A DNA stretch of 33,450 bases from the IMG/VR virus record IMGVR_UViG_3300021963_000402, positions 1 through 33,450 of that record; one strand, given 5' to 3'. Origin of the DNA: a virus. The notes under the pieces were generated by a model that saw nothing but the letters and a program-made list of their open reading frames with translations, ran no database searches and was not told the origin of the DNA. The position numbers and the translations under genes are program-made. How positions within the stretch are numbered: the stretch's first letter is position 1; each line of letters begins with the position of its first letter. Positions 22,714 through 31,013 of the stretch are shown here, piece after piece.

Positions 22714-23285
22714 TGGACTTCAAAAAGGAGATTGCGGAGGCCATACAAAATGCAGGATCTCCGGCTAAACTAACAGAGGAGAGCTTTTTACACTATAGGA
22801 ACAACTATGCAGTTCTCAAGCAATCTGAGAGCCTTAAATATCTAATTCCTGGAAAGATCTATACCTTTTTTTATGACTCCCAATTAAAAAACGAAAGGGA
22901 CTATGTCAACCACCGTCCTGTTCTTTTTTTGGATTCTAGAGAAATAAGTCTGACAAAAAGCAATTTAGTTGGGATTGATATGATACTTTTAACTCCCAGG
23001 GATCGTAAGAATTTTCTAATTAGACTGCATTCCATCTATGGCAAAATGATGGATCAAAACGATAAAAGGGAAAAGGGTTCACAACTTCCTTTAAGATTTG
23101 ATAGAGATCTTTTAGAAACTTTAATGGGCGGTATCAAGTATAATCATGCATACAATGGATACAAGTTGGAAAAAATTAAGGGTTTAAAAGAAATTCCTCG
23201 CGAAGAGTGGAAGTATCTTGTTTATCTAGATACCAAATCTTTGGAGGGGGCTGTATTAAACGATATATACAATAAATACGGATAA
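22713..23285 (+). CDS. Unknown conserved-looking phage protein in the head cluster
   Basis: Not firmly recognised. The 190-residue product has a helical start (MDFKKEIAEAIQNAG). A beta-rich core follows: LIPGKIYTFFYDSQL, NHRPVLFLDSREIS and LVGIDMILLTPRDRKNFLIR. A helical end contains ETLMGGIKYNHAYNGYKLEK and IPREEWKYLVYLDTKSLEGA. The PG-x-IYTFxYD ... P-x-LFL-D ... G-x-x-x-x-LLTPRDR pattern is one I associate with uncharacterised T4-like virion genes, but I cannot name it. In T4 gene order gp53 follows gp4, but this protein does not resemble gp53. It is coupled on both sides by one-base overlaps (TAATG), so it is expressed with gp4 and the portals. Confidence 0.7.
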   Translation: MDFKKEIAEAIQNAGSPAKLTEESFLHYRNNYAVLKQSESLKYLIPGKIYTFFYDSQLKNERDYVNHRPVLFLDSREISLTKSNLVGIDMILLTPRDRKNFLIRLHSIYGKMMDQNDKREKGSQLPLRFDRDLLETLMGGIKYNHAYNGYKLEKIKGLKEIPREEWKYLVYLDTKSLEGAVLNDIYNKYG

Positions 23286-24907
23286 TGGCTGGATTTTTAG
23301 GAGATAATGGATTGAATCCTTTTTTTAGTAACATTTGGAACAACCTAAGAAAAATAGGAACGTTCGGAATGAGTTATGGGGATATGGTAGTTAAAAATTC
23401 CCAGGCCATTGGTGTAACAGAAGCTCAGTTCATAGATAGGGGAAACGTAGATGAAAGTCTCCTTTATACTATTAGAAAAGCGGATACTAATGCTAAACAG
23501 TATGTTGCTTATTTTGATAAGGACTATCCTAATAAAAAGGTATACCTTCGTCAATTTGCTTTAAATCCCGAGATTGAATTTATTTTAGATACTGTTTGTG
23601 ATGAAGCTATTGTTTATGACGATAAAAACTTTTTCGCATATTTTTCTAATGTTGACATCAAGGGCATAGGAGATAAACTGGAAGATAAGATTCAGGAAAG
23701 ATATAAGCAGATTTACAATTTATTCGGATTTAACGAAGGTATTTCAGCATGGCATTTTTTCAGACAATTTCTTGTTGATGGTATTTTAGCATTTGAAATC
23801 GTTTTTGATCAAAGAGGTAAAGAAATTATTGGATTTAAAGAATTAGATCCAGTATCTCTCCTACCCTCGGTTGAAAAACAATTAGATGGTTCTTTTGTTG
23901 AATGTTGGATTCAATATCCCGACAATCCAGCAATGACCAGAAAATTATATGATTCACAAATCATTTATATTTCTTATGCAAAGGGAAATACCATAACAAG
24001 ATTAAGTTATGTGGAAAGATTGGTTAGATCGTTCAATCTATTGAGAATCATGGAACACACCAGAATTATCTGGAACGTGATGAATTCTTCATATAGAATG
24101 ACAATGACTGTTCCTATTGGTACTAAATCCCCCCAGAAAGCAAAGCAATCTTTAGCAGAATTGATGAGTATTTATAAAGAGGATATTAGATTAGATTCTG
24201 ACAGCGGAGAATTATTTGTTAATGGTAGACCGAATATTCAATTCTTTAAGAATTATTTGATGCCATCTACCCCTAACGGTACTCCTGATATTACTCCCCT
24301 TACAGGAGCAGGCGATGCTACTCCTTTTAGCGATTTAAAGGCACTATCATATTTTGCGGATAAATTAAAGCTTGATTCTAAGATACCTTATTCTAGATTT
24401 GATAGAGAGGACAGAGGAACACAAGGAACTTATAGCGGTAATGCTGAAGGTCTAGATCAGGAAGAAATAAGATTCTTTAAATTCATAACCAGATTAAGAT
24501 CTATCTTTCAAGACATTATGCTTAAGCCACTATGGATTCAATTTAGCTTAGACTATCCCAAATATCAAAAGGATTTCATGGTTAAGAGTCAATTTGGATT
24601 GGATTATGTGAAGGATAATTCATTTGCTGAAATTAGATATATGGAAATTCTTAATGCTAGAAAGGAGCAGGTAAGTAAAATCTCTGGTCTTATGGATGGA
24701 GAAGGAAATCCTTACTTCTCGCTAAGATATGTTCTAGATAAGTACCTGGGAATGACTGATGATGACAAGATAGCAAATGAAAATGCTAAGAGGGAAGCGG
24801 AAAAGAAAAAAGAGGAGGAAGAAAAGAAAAAAGAGGAAGAGACAGCAGCAGGGGGAGAAACCACAGCAGAAGGCGGGGAAGAAAAACAAGACGAGTTTAA
24901 ACTTTAG
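23285..24907 (+). CDS. Portal vertex protein, gp20-like, copy 1
   Basis: Forms the dodecameric ring through which DNA enters and leaves the head. The 540-residue product is close to T4 gp20 (524). Family features include an N-terminal FLRDLA-like segment, EIEFILDTVCDEAIVYDD (96-114), AWHFFRQFLVDGILAFEIVF, FKELDPVSLLPSVEK, LYDSQIIYISYAKGN and EHTRIIWNVMNSSYRMTMTV. GTKSPQKAKQSLAELMSIYK, YKEDIRLDSDSGELFVNGRP and DKLKLDSKIPYSRF follow. The last 35 residues are a Glu/Lys-rich disordered tail. A second full-length paralog begins 3 bases downstream, so the phage carries two portal genes in tandem. Confidence 0.9.
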   Translation: MAGFLGDNGLNPFFSNIWNNLRKIGTFGMSYGDMVVKNSQAIGVTEAQFIDRGNVDESLLYTIRKADTNAKQYVAYFDKDYPNKKVYLRQFALNPEIEFILDTVCDEAIVYDDKNFFAYFSNVDIKGIGDKLEDKIQERYKQIYNLFGFNEGISAWHFFRQFLVDGILAFEIVFDQRGKEIIGFKELDPVSLLPSVEKQLDGSFVECWIQYPDNPAMTRKLYDSQIIYISYAKGNTITRLSYVERLVRSFNLLRIMEHTRIIWNVMNSSYRMTMTVPIGTKSPQKAKQSLAELMSIYKEDIRLDSDSGELFVNGRPNIQFFKNYLMPSTPNGTPDITPLTGAGDATPFSDLKALSYFADKLKLDSKIPYSRFDREDRGTQGTYSGNAEGLDQEEIRFFKFITRLRSIFQDIMLKPLWIQFSLDYPKYQKDFMVKSQFGLDYVKDNSFAEIRYMEILNARKEQVSKISGLMDGEGNPYFSLRYVLDKYLGMTDDDKIANENAKREAEKKKEEEEKKKEEETAAGGETTAEGGEEKQDEFKL

Positions 24908-24910
24908 AAA

Positions 24911-26632
24911 ATGGCAGGATTTATAGATAATTTTTCGCAGAATAACCCTAACATGGGGAGAATACTTAGAACCGTAAGCAAAATAGGGTCTTTCGGAATG
25001 GAGTATAAAGATCTTGTTGTGAAAAATTCTCAAGCTATTGGTGTTTCAGAAGCAATGATGAGACAAAGACTAGCATTGGGTGATGCCGATGAGGATTTCA
25101 TCTATAGTTTAGCAGCACAGGACACCTCTAATAGAAAATACATTGCATACTTCGACAAGGAATATGCATTCAAAAGAGAATTCTTAAGAAGATTTGCTAT
25201 TAATGCTGAGATTGAATGGATTTTAGATATACTTGCAGACGAAGCTATTGTTTATGATGATAGAAATTTCTGTTGTGGACTATCTCTAGTTAATATGGAA
25301 CTATCAGATGAAATGGTAGAATCTCTTAGAGATAATTTTAGAAAGATCTACGTTTCTCATGGATTCAATAACGGAATTTCTGCTTGGCAGTATTTTAGAC
25401 AGTTTCTTATTGATGGATTTTTATCATTTGAAATAGTTTACTCCGATGATGGTAAACAAATTGTGGGATTTAAAGAATTAGATCCTATCTCTTTAACACC
25501 ATCGATTGAAAGAAATCAAGCGGGTCAAACTGTCCAAATTTGGTATCAATATTTTGGTGACAACGTAAAGGAAAGAAAATTATACGATTCACAGGTTCTT
25601 TATATTTCTTATGCTAAGGGCAATACCACAAGTAGAACTAGTTATTGTGAAAGATTGATTAGATCCCACAATCTTTTAAAGATTATGGAGCATACCAGAA
25701 TTATCTGGAACGTAATGAATGCTTCTTTCAGAATTAAGATGACAGTTCCTGTTGGAACCAGATCCCCTCAAAAAGCGAAAGAAACCCTGGGCGAATTGAT
25801 GAGTATGTATAAAGAGGATATCAAACTGAATACAGAATCAGGAGAGCTAAGCATCAACGGAAGACCTAATTTACAATTCTATAAAAACTATCTTTTCCCA
25901 GTTCAAGGAGGGGAATCACCGAAGGTAGAAACCCTTAATTCAGCAGGTCCTAATTTAAATATTATAGATGCTGTGGTTTATTTCTTCAATAAACTTAAAG
26001 CAGATTCTAAGATTCCTTTCAATCGATTTGCTGCAAGATCTGGTGGAACAGTGGGTACTTATAAGATTGGGGCAGAATCCGCAGAAAGGGACGAAATCAG
26101 ATACAATAAGTTTATCAATAGAATAAGATCGATCTATCAGGAAATTCTTCTAAAGCCGTTATGGATTCAAATGACTTTGGATTACCCAGAGCTAACTAAT
26201 GACACTATCTTTAGATCTCAATTAGGACTTAAATTTAATTCAGATAACCAATTTGGAGAGTCTAAAGAAATAGAACAGCTAATTAAGAAAATAGATTTCA
26301 TCGCGGGTCTTTCTGAGATTAAAGAGAAAAAAGGCGAAGAGGAAGTCCCTTATTTCAATCAAGATTTCTTAATCGATAAATTCCTAGGATTAACCAACGA
26401 AGATAGAAGGGTTAATGACATTTATAAGAAAAAAGACGAGGAAGAAAACGCAGCAGCAGCTCCTGCAGATACAGGAGCAGGCGGGGGATCAACCGCTGGA
26501 GGATCAGAACCAGCAGCAGAAGCCCCAGCAGGTGAACCAGCAGCAGAAGTCCCAGCAGAGACAGCAGCGGAACCAGCAGCAGAACCAGCAGCAGAAGCCC
26601 CAGCAGCGGGGGGAGAGGCAGAAGTGGTTTAA
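24911..26632 (+). CDS. Portal vertex protein, gp20-like, copy 2
   Basis: A second complete portal-family protein of 573 residues. It keeps the same blocks as copy 1, such as EWILDILADEAIVYDDRNFC, AWQYFRQFLIDGFLSFEIVY, FKELDPISLTPSIER, HTRIIWNVMNASFRIKMTVP, GTRSPQKAKETLGELMSMYK and KLKADSKIPFNRF, with an estimated half of residues in common over the core. It differs in its N-terminus, the loop around residues 345-360 and a long Ala/Pro/Glu-rich C-terminal tail (about residues 510-573, PAAEAP-like repeats). Neither copy is broken. Whether one ring mixes both or each serves a different role (for example scaffold initiation) cannot be told from sequence. Confidence 0.88.
   Translation: MAGFIDNFSQNNPNMGRILRTVSKIGSFGMEYKDLVVKNSQAIGVSEAMMRQRLALGDADEDFIYSLAAQDTSNRKYIAYFDKEYAFKREFLRRFAINAEIEWILDILADEAIVYDDRNFCCGLSLVNMELSDEMVESLRDNFRKIYVSHGFNNGISAWQYFRQFLIDGFLSFEIVYSDDGKQIVGFKELDPISLTPSIERNQAGQTVQIWYQYFGDNVKERKLYDSQVLYISYAKGNTTSRTSYCERLIRSHNLLKIMEHTRIIWNVMNASFRIKMTVPVGTRSPQKAKETLGELMSMYKEDIKLNTESGELSINGRPNLQFYKNYLFPVQGGESPKVETLNSAGPNLNIIDAVVYFFNKLKADSKIPFNRFAARSGGTVGTYKIGAESAERDEIRYNKFINRIRSIYQEILLKPLWIQMTLDYPELTNDTIFRSQLGLKFNSDNQFGESKEIEQLIKKIDFIAGLSEIKEKKGEEEVPYFNQDFLIDKFLGLTNEDRRVNDIYKKKDEEENAAAAPADTGAGGGSTAGGSEPAAEAPAGEPAAEVPAETAAEPAAEPAAEAPAAGGEAEVV
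26505..26625 (+). repeat. GCAGAA/CCAGCA low-complexity tract in portal 2
   Basis: Short 6-12 base repeats such as GAACCAGCAGCAGAA encode an Ala-Glu-Pro tail of portal copy 2. Such tracts change length readily. Confidence 0.65.
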
Positions 26633-26637
26633 TTGAA

Positions 26638-26672
26638 ACATTTTTTATAACCGAGTTTTTCCTGTATATTTG
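26638..26672 (+). promoter_or_regulatory. Bacteroidota-type promoter (TATATTTG), replication block
   Basis: TATATTTG at 26665-26672 and ACATTTTTT at 26638-26646 with an 18-base spacer, matching the element at 7696-7730 in sequence and spacing. The ATG of the DNA ligase is 19 bases downstream, the same distance as in the first copy. Confidence 0.6.
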
Positions 26673-26691
26673 ATGTCTAAACTAAAATCAA

Positions 26692-28014
26692 ATGCAGCAG
26701 GAATTAGAAATTCTTTTGGAAATTGAAAGATCCACTGGGGAGGGATCACAGAAAAAAAAACAACAGCTTATCTCAGAAAATTTATCCCCTAGATTGGAGT
26801 ACATTCTCTCCATTTGTTTCGACCCGTTTGTCACAACCAAGCTACACAAATTAGAATATCAGGACAAAGATTGCAAAGAAAATTCTAAATTATATGAAGA
26901 ATTTTTCTCTCTTTGTGAGGAATTAAAAGCAGCACCTGCAATTAACGATCATTTAAGGGGCAAGGCTGAACGCTTGATTGAATCCACTGGTTATCACATA
27001 GAGCTTAAAAAAGTCTTAGCTAAGGTGCTTACAAAGCGAATGAACATAGGTATCGGTGCTAAACTTATCAATAAGGCAGTGGGGAAAGAGCTAATCCCCG
27101 ATCCAAGCCTTATGCTTGCAGAGGACGATCATAAAGTTATCGATAAATGGGAATCTATCGTTTGTGAAGAAAAATATGACGGTGTTAGAGTCATTTGTGC
27201 TATTGAAGGAAGAAAGGCTAAATTTTATACCAGGTCCTTCAATGAATTAGATGTTAGATTTCTTACTAAAATATCCGAGCAATTATTACATCTTAGTCGC
27301 GATCTGGGTGATATCTTTTTCGATGGTGAATTAACAGACAAAGACAGAAAAAGTGTTAGTGGTAAAGTAAATCAGATGCTAAAAGGATCTCCGAAGGAAT
27401 CTATCGGAGATGATCTTCTTTTTAATGTTTTTGATATTGATGGAATGGATTCAATTAAAACAGGAAAGGGGAAAGCACCGTATACTATAAGGAGAAAAAC
27501 ATTAGAAAGAGTTTTTGAAACTGGGGGAGAAAATCCCAATGTTATTTTAGCAAGAAAATGGGAAGCTAAAACACAAGACGAATTAATGCCTATTTATAAA
27601 GAAATCGTAGCTAATGGAGGCGAAGGCGTTATTATGAAAGATCCTTCCCACGTTTATGAATGTAAAAGATCTAAAAGCTGGATTAAATTCAAAGAGGTTG
27701 AGGATTGCGATTTGGTTGTTACTGGATGGTATCCAGGAGAGGGTAAAAGAGAAGGATTCATTGGCGGATTTATTTGTAAAGATTCTTCCGGAGAATATCA
27801 AGTTAAGGTTGGATCTGGATTTACAGAACAAGATTTAATTGAACTTTCTAAGAACCCTGATGATATAATAGGTAAAATTGTTGCCATTCAGTATAATGTT
27901 CCTATTGAGGATAAGAACGGCAACAAATCTCTTTTCCTACCTAGATTTATTGAGGTTAGAAATGATAAAACAGAACCAGAAAATTTAGTAACAAGATTTA
28001 ATAAAAATAAATGA
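26692..28014 (+). CDS. ATP-dependent DNA ligase, gp30-like
   Basis: Seals nicks in DNA during phage replication and recombination. The 440-residue product shows the nucleotidyltransferase motifs: motif I KYDGVR at 161-166 (Lys161 takes AMP), the following Arg181 region (YTRSFNELDV), motif III FFDGELTD, motif IV NGGEGVIMKDP, and motif V SWIKFKEVEDCDLVV. A C-terminal OB-fold segment (GSGFTEQDLIEL) comes next. The N-terminal helical domain (1-150, TTKLHKLEYQ, NIGIGAKLINKAVGKEL) resembles that of T4 gp30 (487 residues). It is the first gene after the TAnnTTTG promoter. Its stop overlaps the clamp loader ATG (ATGA). Confidence 0.92.
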   Translation: MQQELEILLEIERSTGEGSQKKKQQLISENLSPRLEYILSICFDPFVTTKLHKLEYQDKDCKENSKLYEEFFSLCEELKAAPAINDHLRGKAERLIESTGYHIELKKVLAKVLTKRMNIGIGAKLINKAVGKELIPDPSLMLAEDDHKVIDKWESIVCEEKYDGVRVICAIEGRKAKFYTRSFNELDVRFLTKISEQLLHLSRDLGDIFFDGELTDKDRKSVSGKVNQMLKGSPKESIGDDLLFNVFDIDGMDSIKTGKGKAPYTIRRKTLERVFETGGENPNVILARKWEAKTQDELMPIYKEIVANGGEGVIMKDPSHVYECKRSKSWIKFKEVEDCDLVVTGWYPGEGKREGFIGGFICKDSSGEYQVKVGSGFTEQDLIELSKNPDDIIGKIVAIQYNVPIEDKNGNKSLFLPRFIEVRNDKTEPENLVTRFNKNK

Positions 28015-28955
28015 TCAATTCACTTTTAACAGAAAAACTTAGACCTAAAAAACTGGATCATATGATTCTCCCAGAGAGAATCAAGGATGCTTTTAAAAAT
28101 GGGTTGCAGCAGAACGTTTTACTTACAGGATCGCCAGGATCTGGTAAAACCTCTCTTGCAAAAATACTTTCCGAGAATTCTCCTAGACTCTTTATAAATG
28201 TATCTGACGAGAGTTCAGTTGAAACCGTTAGGGAAAAAATAACAGGATTCTGCTCTACAATCTCAATCATGAACGAAGAGAATGCTACGAAGGTTGTGGT
28301 ACTGGACGAGTTTGACGGAGCTTCTGATCAATTCTATAAAGCACTTAGAGGGACGATAGAAAAATTTGCTAAAAATACCAGATTCGTAGCCACTTGTAAT
28401 TGGATTAACAAAGTACCGGATCCTATCAAAAGTAGATTCGAAGTTTTTATTTTTGATCCTGTTAATAAGGAAGAGGAATTAGAATTAAAAAAACAATGGG
28501 AGGACAGAATTGTACTGATTCTGAAAAAAATGGAAATCTCTATTGAAGATAAGGCTTTACAATCCTTTGTAAAAAAGTACTACCCGGATATGAGATCTGC
28601 TCTTAATTGCATACAAAGATGGCAGATTCAGGGAACTAGTGAGATAAGTGAGCAAAAAGTGTCAGAATCTTCTTGGGATTATGAAGAGCTTTATGATATG
28701 TTATTCCAAAAGCTGGATCCTGTTAAAAGCTACCAGATTATAGTAGGGCAATATTCTAATTCTGTCGGAGAAGTTATGGAATCCCTGGGTAGAGAATTCA
28801 TCGAATGGGTCAAGGAGAAGAAGCCAGAAAAAATTAATATTATTCCCGCTGTTCTTATTTTAGTTGCTCAACATCAATCCCAGAGAAATCAAGTGATTGA
28901 TCCCGTTGTTAGTCTATTATCTCTTTTTTATTCCATACAAAAGCTAACACAATAG
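28011..28955 (+). CDS. Sliding-clamp loader large subunit, gp44-like
   Basis: AAA+ ATPase that loads the ring clamp onto primed DNA. The 314-residue product (T4 gp44: 319) begins LLTEKLRPKKLDHMILPERI. It has a Walker A motif GSPGSGKT (40-47), Walker B VVVLDE (95-100), sensor 1 at TCN (128-130) and the arginine-finger SRF (141-143), followed by helical C-terminal domains (MRSALNCIQRWQIQG). The Walker B box reads DEFD rather than DExD/DEAD, as in T4 gp44-type proteins. Four-base overlap with the ligase gene shows co-translation. A small-subunit candidate lies downstream at 30570. Confidence 0.92.
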   Translation: MINSLLTEKLRPKKLDHMILPERIKDAFKNGLQQNVLLTGSPGSGKTSLAKILSENSPRLFINVSDESSVETVREKITGFCSTISIMNEENATKVVVLDEFDGASDQFYKALRGTIEKFAKNTRFVATCNWINKVPDPIKSRFEVFIFDPVNKEEELELKKQWEDRIVLILKKMEISIEDKALQSFVKKYYPDMRSALNCIQRWQIQGTSEISEQKVSESSWDYEELYDMLFQKLDPVKSYQIIVGQYSNSVGEVMESLGREFIEWVKEKKPEKINIIPAVLILVAQHQSQRNQVIDPVVSLLSLFYSIQKLTQ

Positions 28956-28958
28956 AAT

Positions 28959-29438
28959 ATGTCATATAAAGAAAGTAAAATAGTTATAGTAGGTAGAGGG
29001 GGATCTGGCAAAGATTTTCTCAGAAAGAAATTTGAAGACAGGGGATTTAAATATTGTGTCTCGTATACGAGCAGACCTAAGAGGGGGAGTGAAATTCACG
29101 GGAAAGATTATATGTTTACCAATTTGGAATACTTCTCTAATAATGTTTATAAGTTCTATGAAATTGACGAATTCAATGGATGGAAATATGGGACATTAAT
29201 AGACGATTTTGAAAAATCAAATCTTTTTATAATGACCCCGAGAGGAGTAAATAACATCAGACCAGTAGACAGAAAAAGGTGTTTTGTTATTTTCATAGAT
29301 CCAGACCGGGATGTGATAAGAAAAAGATTGTTAGAAAGAAAGGATGCTGATTCTGTTGATAGAAGAATTGAAGCAGACGACAAGGATTTTTCCGATTTTT
29401 CTAACTATGATATAAGAATAACAAATTCAGATTTTTAA
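28959..29438 (+). CDS. Guanylate kinase-like nucleotide kinase
   Basis: Phosphorylates a nucleoside monophosphate, probably GMP/dGMP, to support dNTP supply. The 159-residue product has a P-loop GRGGSGKD (12-19), the GMP-binding pattern SYTSRPKRGSEIHGKDY (35-51) in which TSR-x-x-R-x-x-E is the guanylate kinase signature, then EIDEFNGWKYGT (68-79, the E-x-x-x-x-G-x-x-YGT element). A C-terminal lid/helix (IRKRLLERKDADSVDRRIEAD) follows. The family is normally about 190-205 residues; this is slightly short at the N-terminal and C-terminal ends but has no broken motif. T4 gp1 dNMP kinase is a different family. Placed between clamp loader and FEN nuclease. Confidence 0.87.
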   Translation: MSYKESKIVIVGRGGSGKDFLRKKFEDRGFKYCVSYTSRPKRGSEIHGKDYMFTNLEYFSNNVYKFYEIDEFNGWKYGTLIDDFEKSNLFIMTPRGVNNIRPVDRKRCFVIFIDPDRDVIRKRLLERKDADSVDRRIEADDKDFSDFSNYDIRITNSDF

Positions 29439-29439
29439 T

Positions 29440-30570
29440 ATGGTTAGCGTTATTATAGACGGCAATTATTTATTTCATAAAACATTTGCCATTTTTTCTG
29501 ACTATGGTTCTAAACAACCAGGTGAAGTTTTATCACAGGCTTCCGAGCAAGGAATGTTCATGAGAAAGATTATTACAGATCTTTGTTATGCATTAAACCA
29601 ATTACCAACTAATGGTCATGTTATTTTTTGTAAGGATTCCAGATCTTGGAGAAAGGATTTAAAAATAGAAAGAGCAGATTACAAGAGCTCAAGAGTTAAA
29701 GACGAGAAAGTTGATTGGGGATCTTTTTTTGATCTAATGGACGAATTTGGAAAATTTTTAGAAACCAATGGATACATTTATTCAACTGCTCAAGGTGCAG
29801 AAGGTGATGATCTATTATGGTTTTGGAACGATAAATTGAAGAAGGAAGGTCATAATGTTGTTGTTTTTTCAGGAGATAAAGACAGTCATCAATTAGTCTC
29901 TTGCGGAGATACTTGGACTATTTGCTGGAATGCTAATTCTAAAAACAATAAAATATTCTGCTCTAATAATTGGAAAACGGATTATTTAGACAAAGAAAGA
30001 GAAACCTCTATTTTTAATTTAGATTTTGCAGCAGATTCGGAGAAAGAGAAAATGCTAAACCTATCTTCATCCGCTACGATGGAATTTACTGATCCAGAAA
30101 AGCTAACATTCGAAAAAATATTAACAGGAGATAAAGGTGATGATGTTCCTAGTGTTTTTGCTTATGAAAAAACACCAGGGAAGTTTTACAAATTAACCAA
30201 AGCAAAAGCAGAAGCAATCTACGAAAGTTATAAGCAGTCCGGATGGGGATCTTCTAGACTTGAAGATGTTTGGAAAGATGATGAATTTAAAGATTGGATC
30301 TCTGGATATGTTTTGAGATCCATTGGATACACTGACAATAAAGATAACAGAAAAGAAGTTGCTAATAACTATCACGAAAATGCGCAGCTAGTTTGGTTAT
30401 CGGATCAGGTAATTCCAGAAAACGTTTTAGCTAATATGGAATTTTCTTTCTCAACCACAAGAAAAGAGATTAAACCAGCATTAACTGATAAGAAAAATCT
30501 TATTGGAAGATCTAGATGGGATGCATACGAAGCACCTTCTGCATTTAACCCATTTAAAAGTTTTAAATAA
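29440..30570 (+). CDS. FEN-family 5' nuclease / T4 RNase H-like
   Basis: Removes RNA primers and 5' flaps during lagging-strand synthesis. The 376-residue product (T4 Rnh: 305) carries the metal-site residues of the FEN/5'-3' exonuclease family: D7 in VSVIIDGNY, D66 in IFCKDSRSWRKD, the EGDDLLW cluster (121-127), SGDKDSHQL (144-152), and GDKGDDVPS (230-238) in the helix-hairpin-helix region. The middle 160-220 insertion (about 50 residues, NSKNNKIFCS to TDPEKL) is longer than in T4 and unassigned. The start ATG is 1 base after the previous stop, and its stop overlaps the next ATG (TAATG). Confidence 0.9.
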   Translation: MVSVIIDGNYLFHKTFAIFSDYGSKQPGEVLSQASEQGMFMRKIITDLCYALNQLPTNGHVIFCKDSRSWRKDLKIERADYKSSRVKDEKVDWGSFFDLMDEFGKFLETNGYIYSTAQGAEGDDLLWFWNDKLKKEGHNVVVFSGDKDSHQLVSCGDTWTICWNANSKNNKIFCSNNWKTDYLDKERETSIFNLDFAADSEKEKMLNLSSSATMEFTDPEKLTFEKILTGDKGDDVPSVFAYEKTPGKFYKLTKAKAEAIYESYKQSGWGSSRLEDVWKDDEFKDWISGYVLRSIGYTDNKDNRKEVANNYHENAQLVWLSDQVIPENVLANMEFSFSTTRKEIKPALTDKKNLIGRSRWDAYEAPSAFNPFKSFK

Positions 30571-30971
30571 TGGAGCTATTCGATATTCTAAAAGCATTTT
30601 TTTCAGAAAAAAACTGGCAAGATGTAACTAAGCAGGACAAATCCCGAAATTTCTTTATGATTAATCGGATTATGTCTATTTCATTACCTCTGCAGGCAAA
30701 TGCCTTTAATAACACCAAGATTGATCCTGTTCCTGTGATTGATTTTTGGAAAAATACGATCAATACAAAATATAAAACAGCTCCGGGATGGTTCTATACT
30801 CGTACTAATAAAAAAGAAAAGAGTAAAGAATATACCCCCAAAGAGGAGGTTTCTGAATTTATTCGTGCTAGGTTTGAAATCTCCAACCGGGAGATCAGAG
30901 AGCTCCTTAAATACTATCCCAAAGAATTTAAAAATTTTTGCGAGTCGATAGAAGAGCAGATAGCTGGATAG
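30570..30971 (+). CDS. Possible clamp-loader small subunit, gp62-like
   Basis: A 133-residue product. It is tentatively a gp62-like subunit because the segment RNFFMINRIMSISLPLQANA (27-46), followed by the region to KYKTAPGWFYTRTNK, follows the FMVNRxxS-type pattern and spacing I know from gp62 proteins. The large subunit gp44 is three genes upstream, in the same transcript. T4 gp62 is 187 residues, so this one would be short, lacking part of the C-terminal region. The C-terminal helices (EVSEFIRARFEISNREIREL, LLKYYPKEFKNFCESIEEQI) are compatible. No catalytic motif. It could equally be an unrelated replication protein. It ends 42 bases before the S74 fibre gene. Confidence 0.45.
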   Translation: MELFDILKAFFSEKNWQDVTKQDKSRNFFMINRIMSISLPLQANAFNNTKIDPVPVIDFWKNTINTKYKTAPGWFYTRTNKKEKSKEYTPKEEVSEFIRARFEISNREIRELLKYYPKEFKNFCESIEEQIAG

Positions 30972-30983
30972 GTTCTTTTTCCT

Positions 30984-31008
30984 GTGGATATATAAGAAAA
31001 GTATCCAC
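30984..31008 (+). promoter_or_regulatory. Late promoter box within an inverted repeat before the S74 fibre
   Basis: GATATATA lies at 30987-30994. GTGGATA (30984-30990) and TATCCAC (31002-31008) form a 7-base-pair inverted repeat around TATAAGAAAAG. The box ends 19 bases before the ATG at 31014. Confidence 0.5.
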
Positions 31009-31013
31009 CAGAA

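Noticed and set aside
22713-23285. Assignment as gp53 by T4 gene order (4 then 53)
   Set aside because: The sequence shows no gp53 motifs; order alone is too weak.
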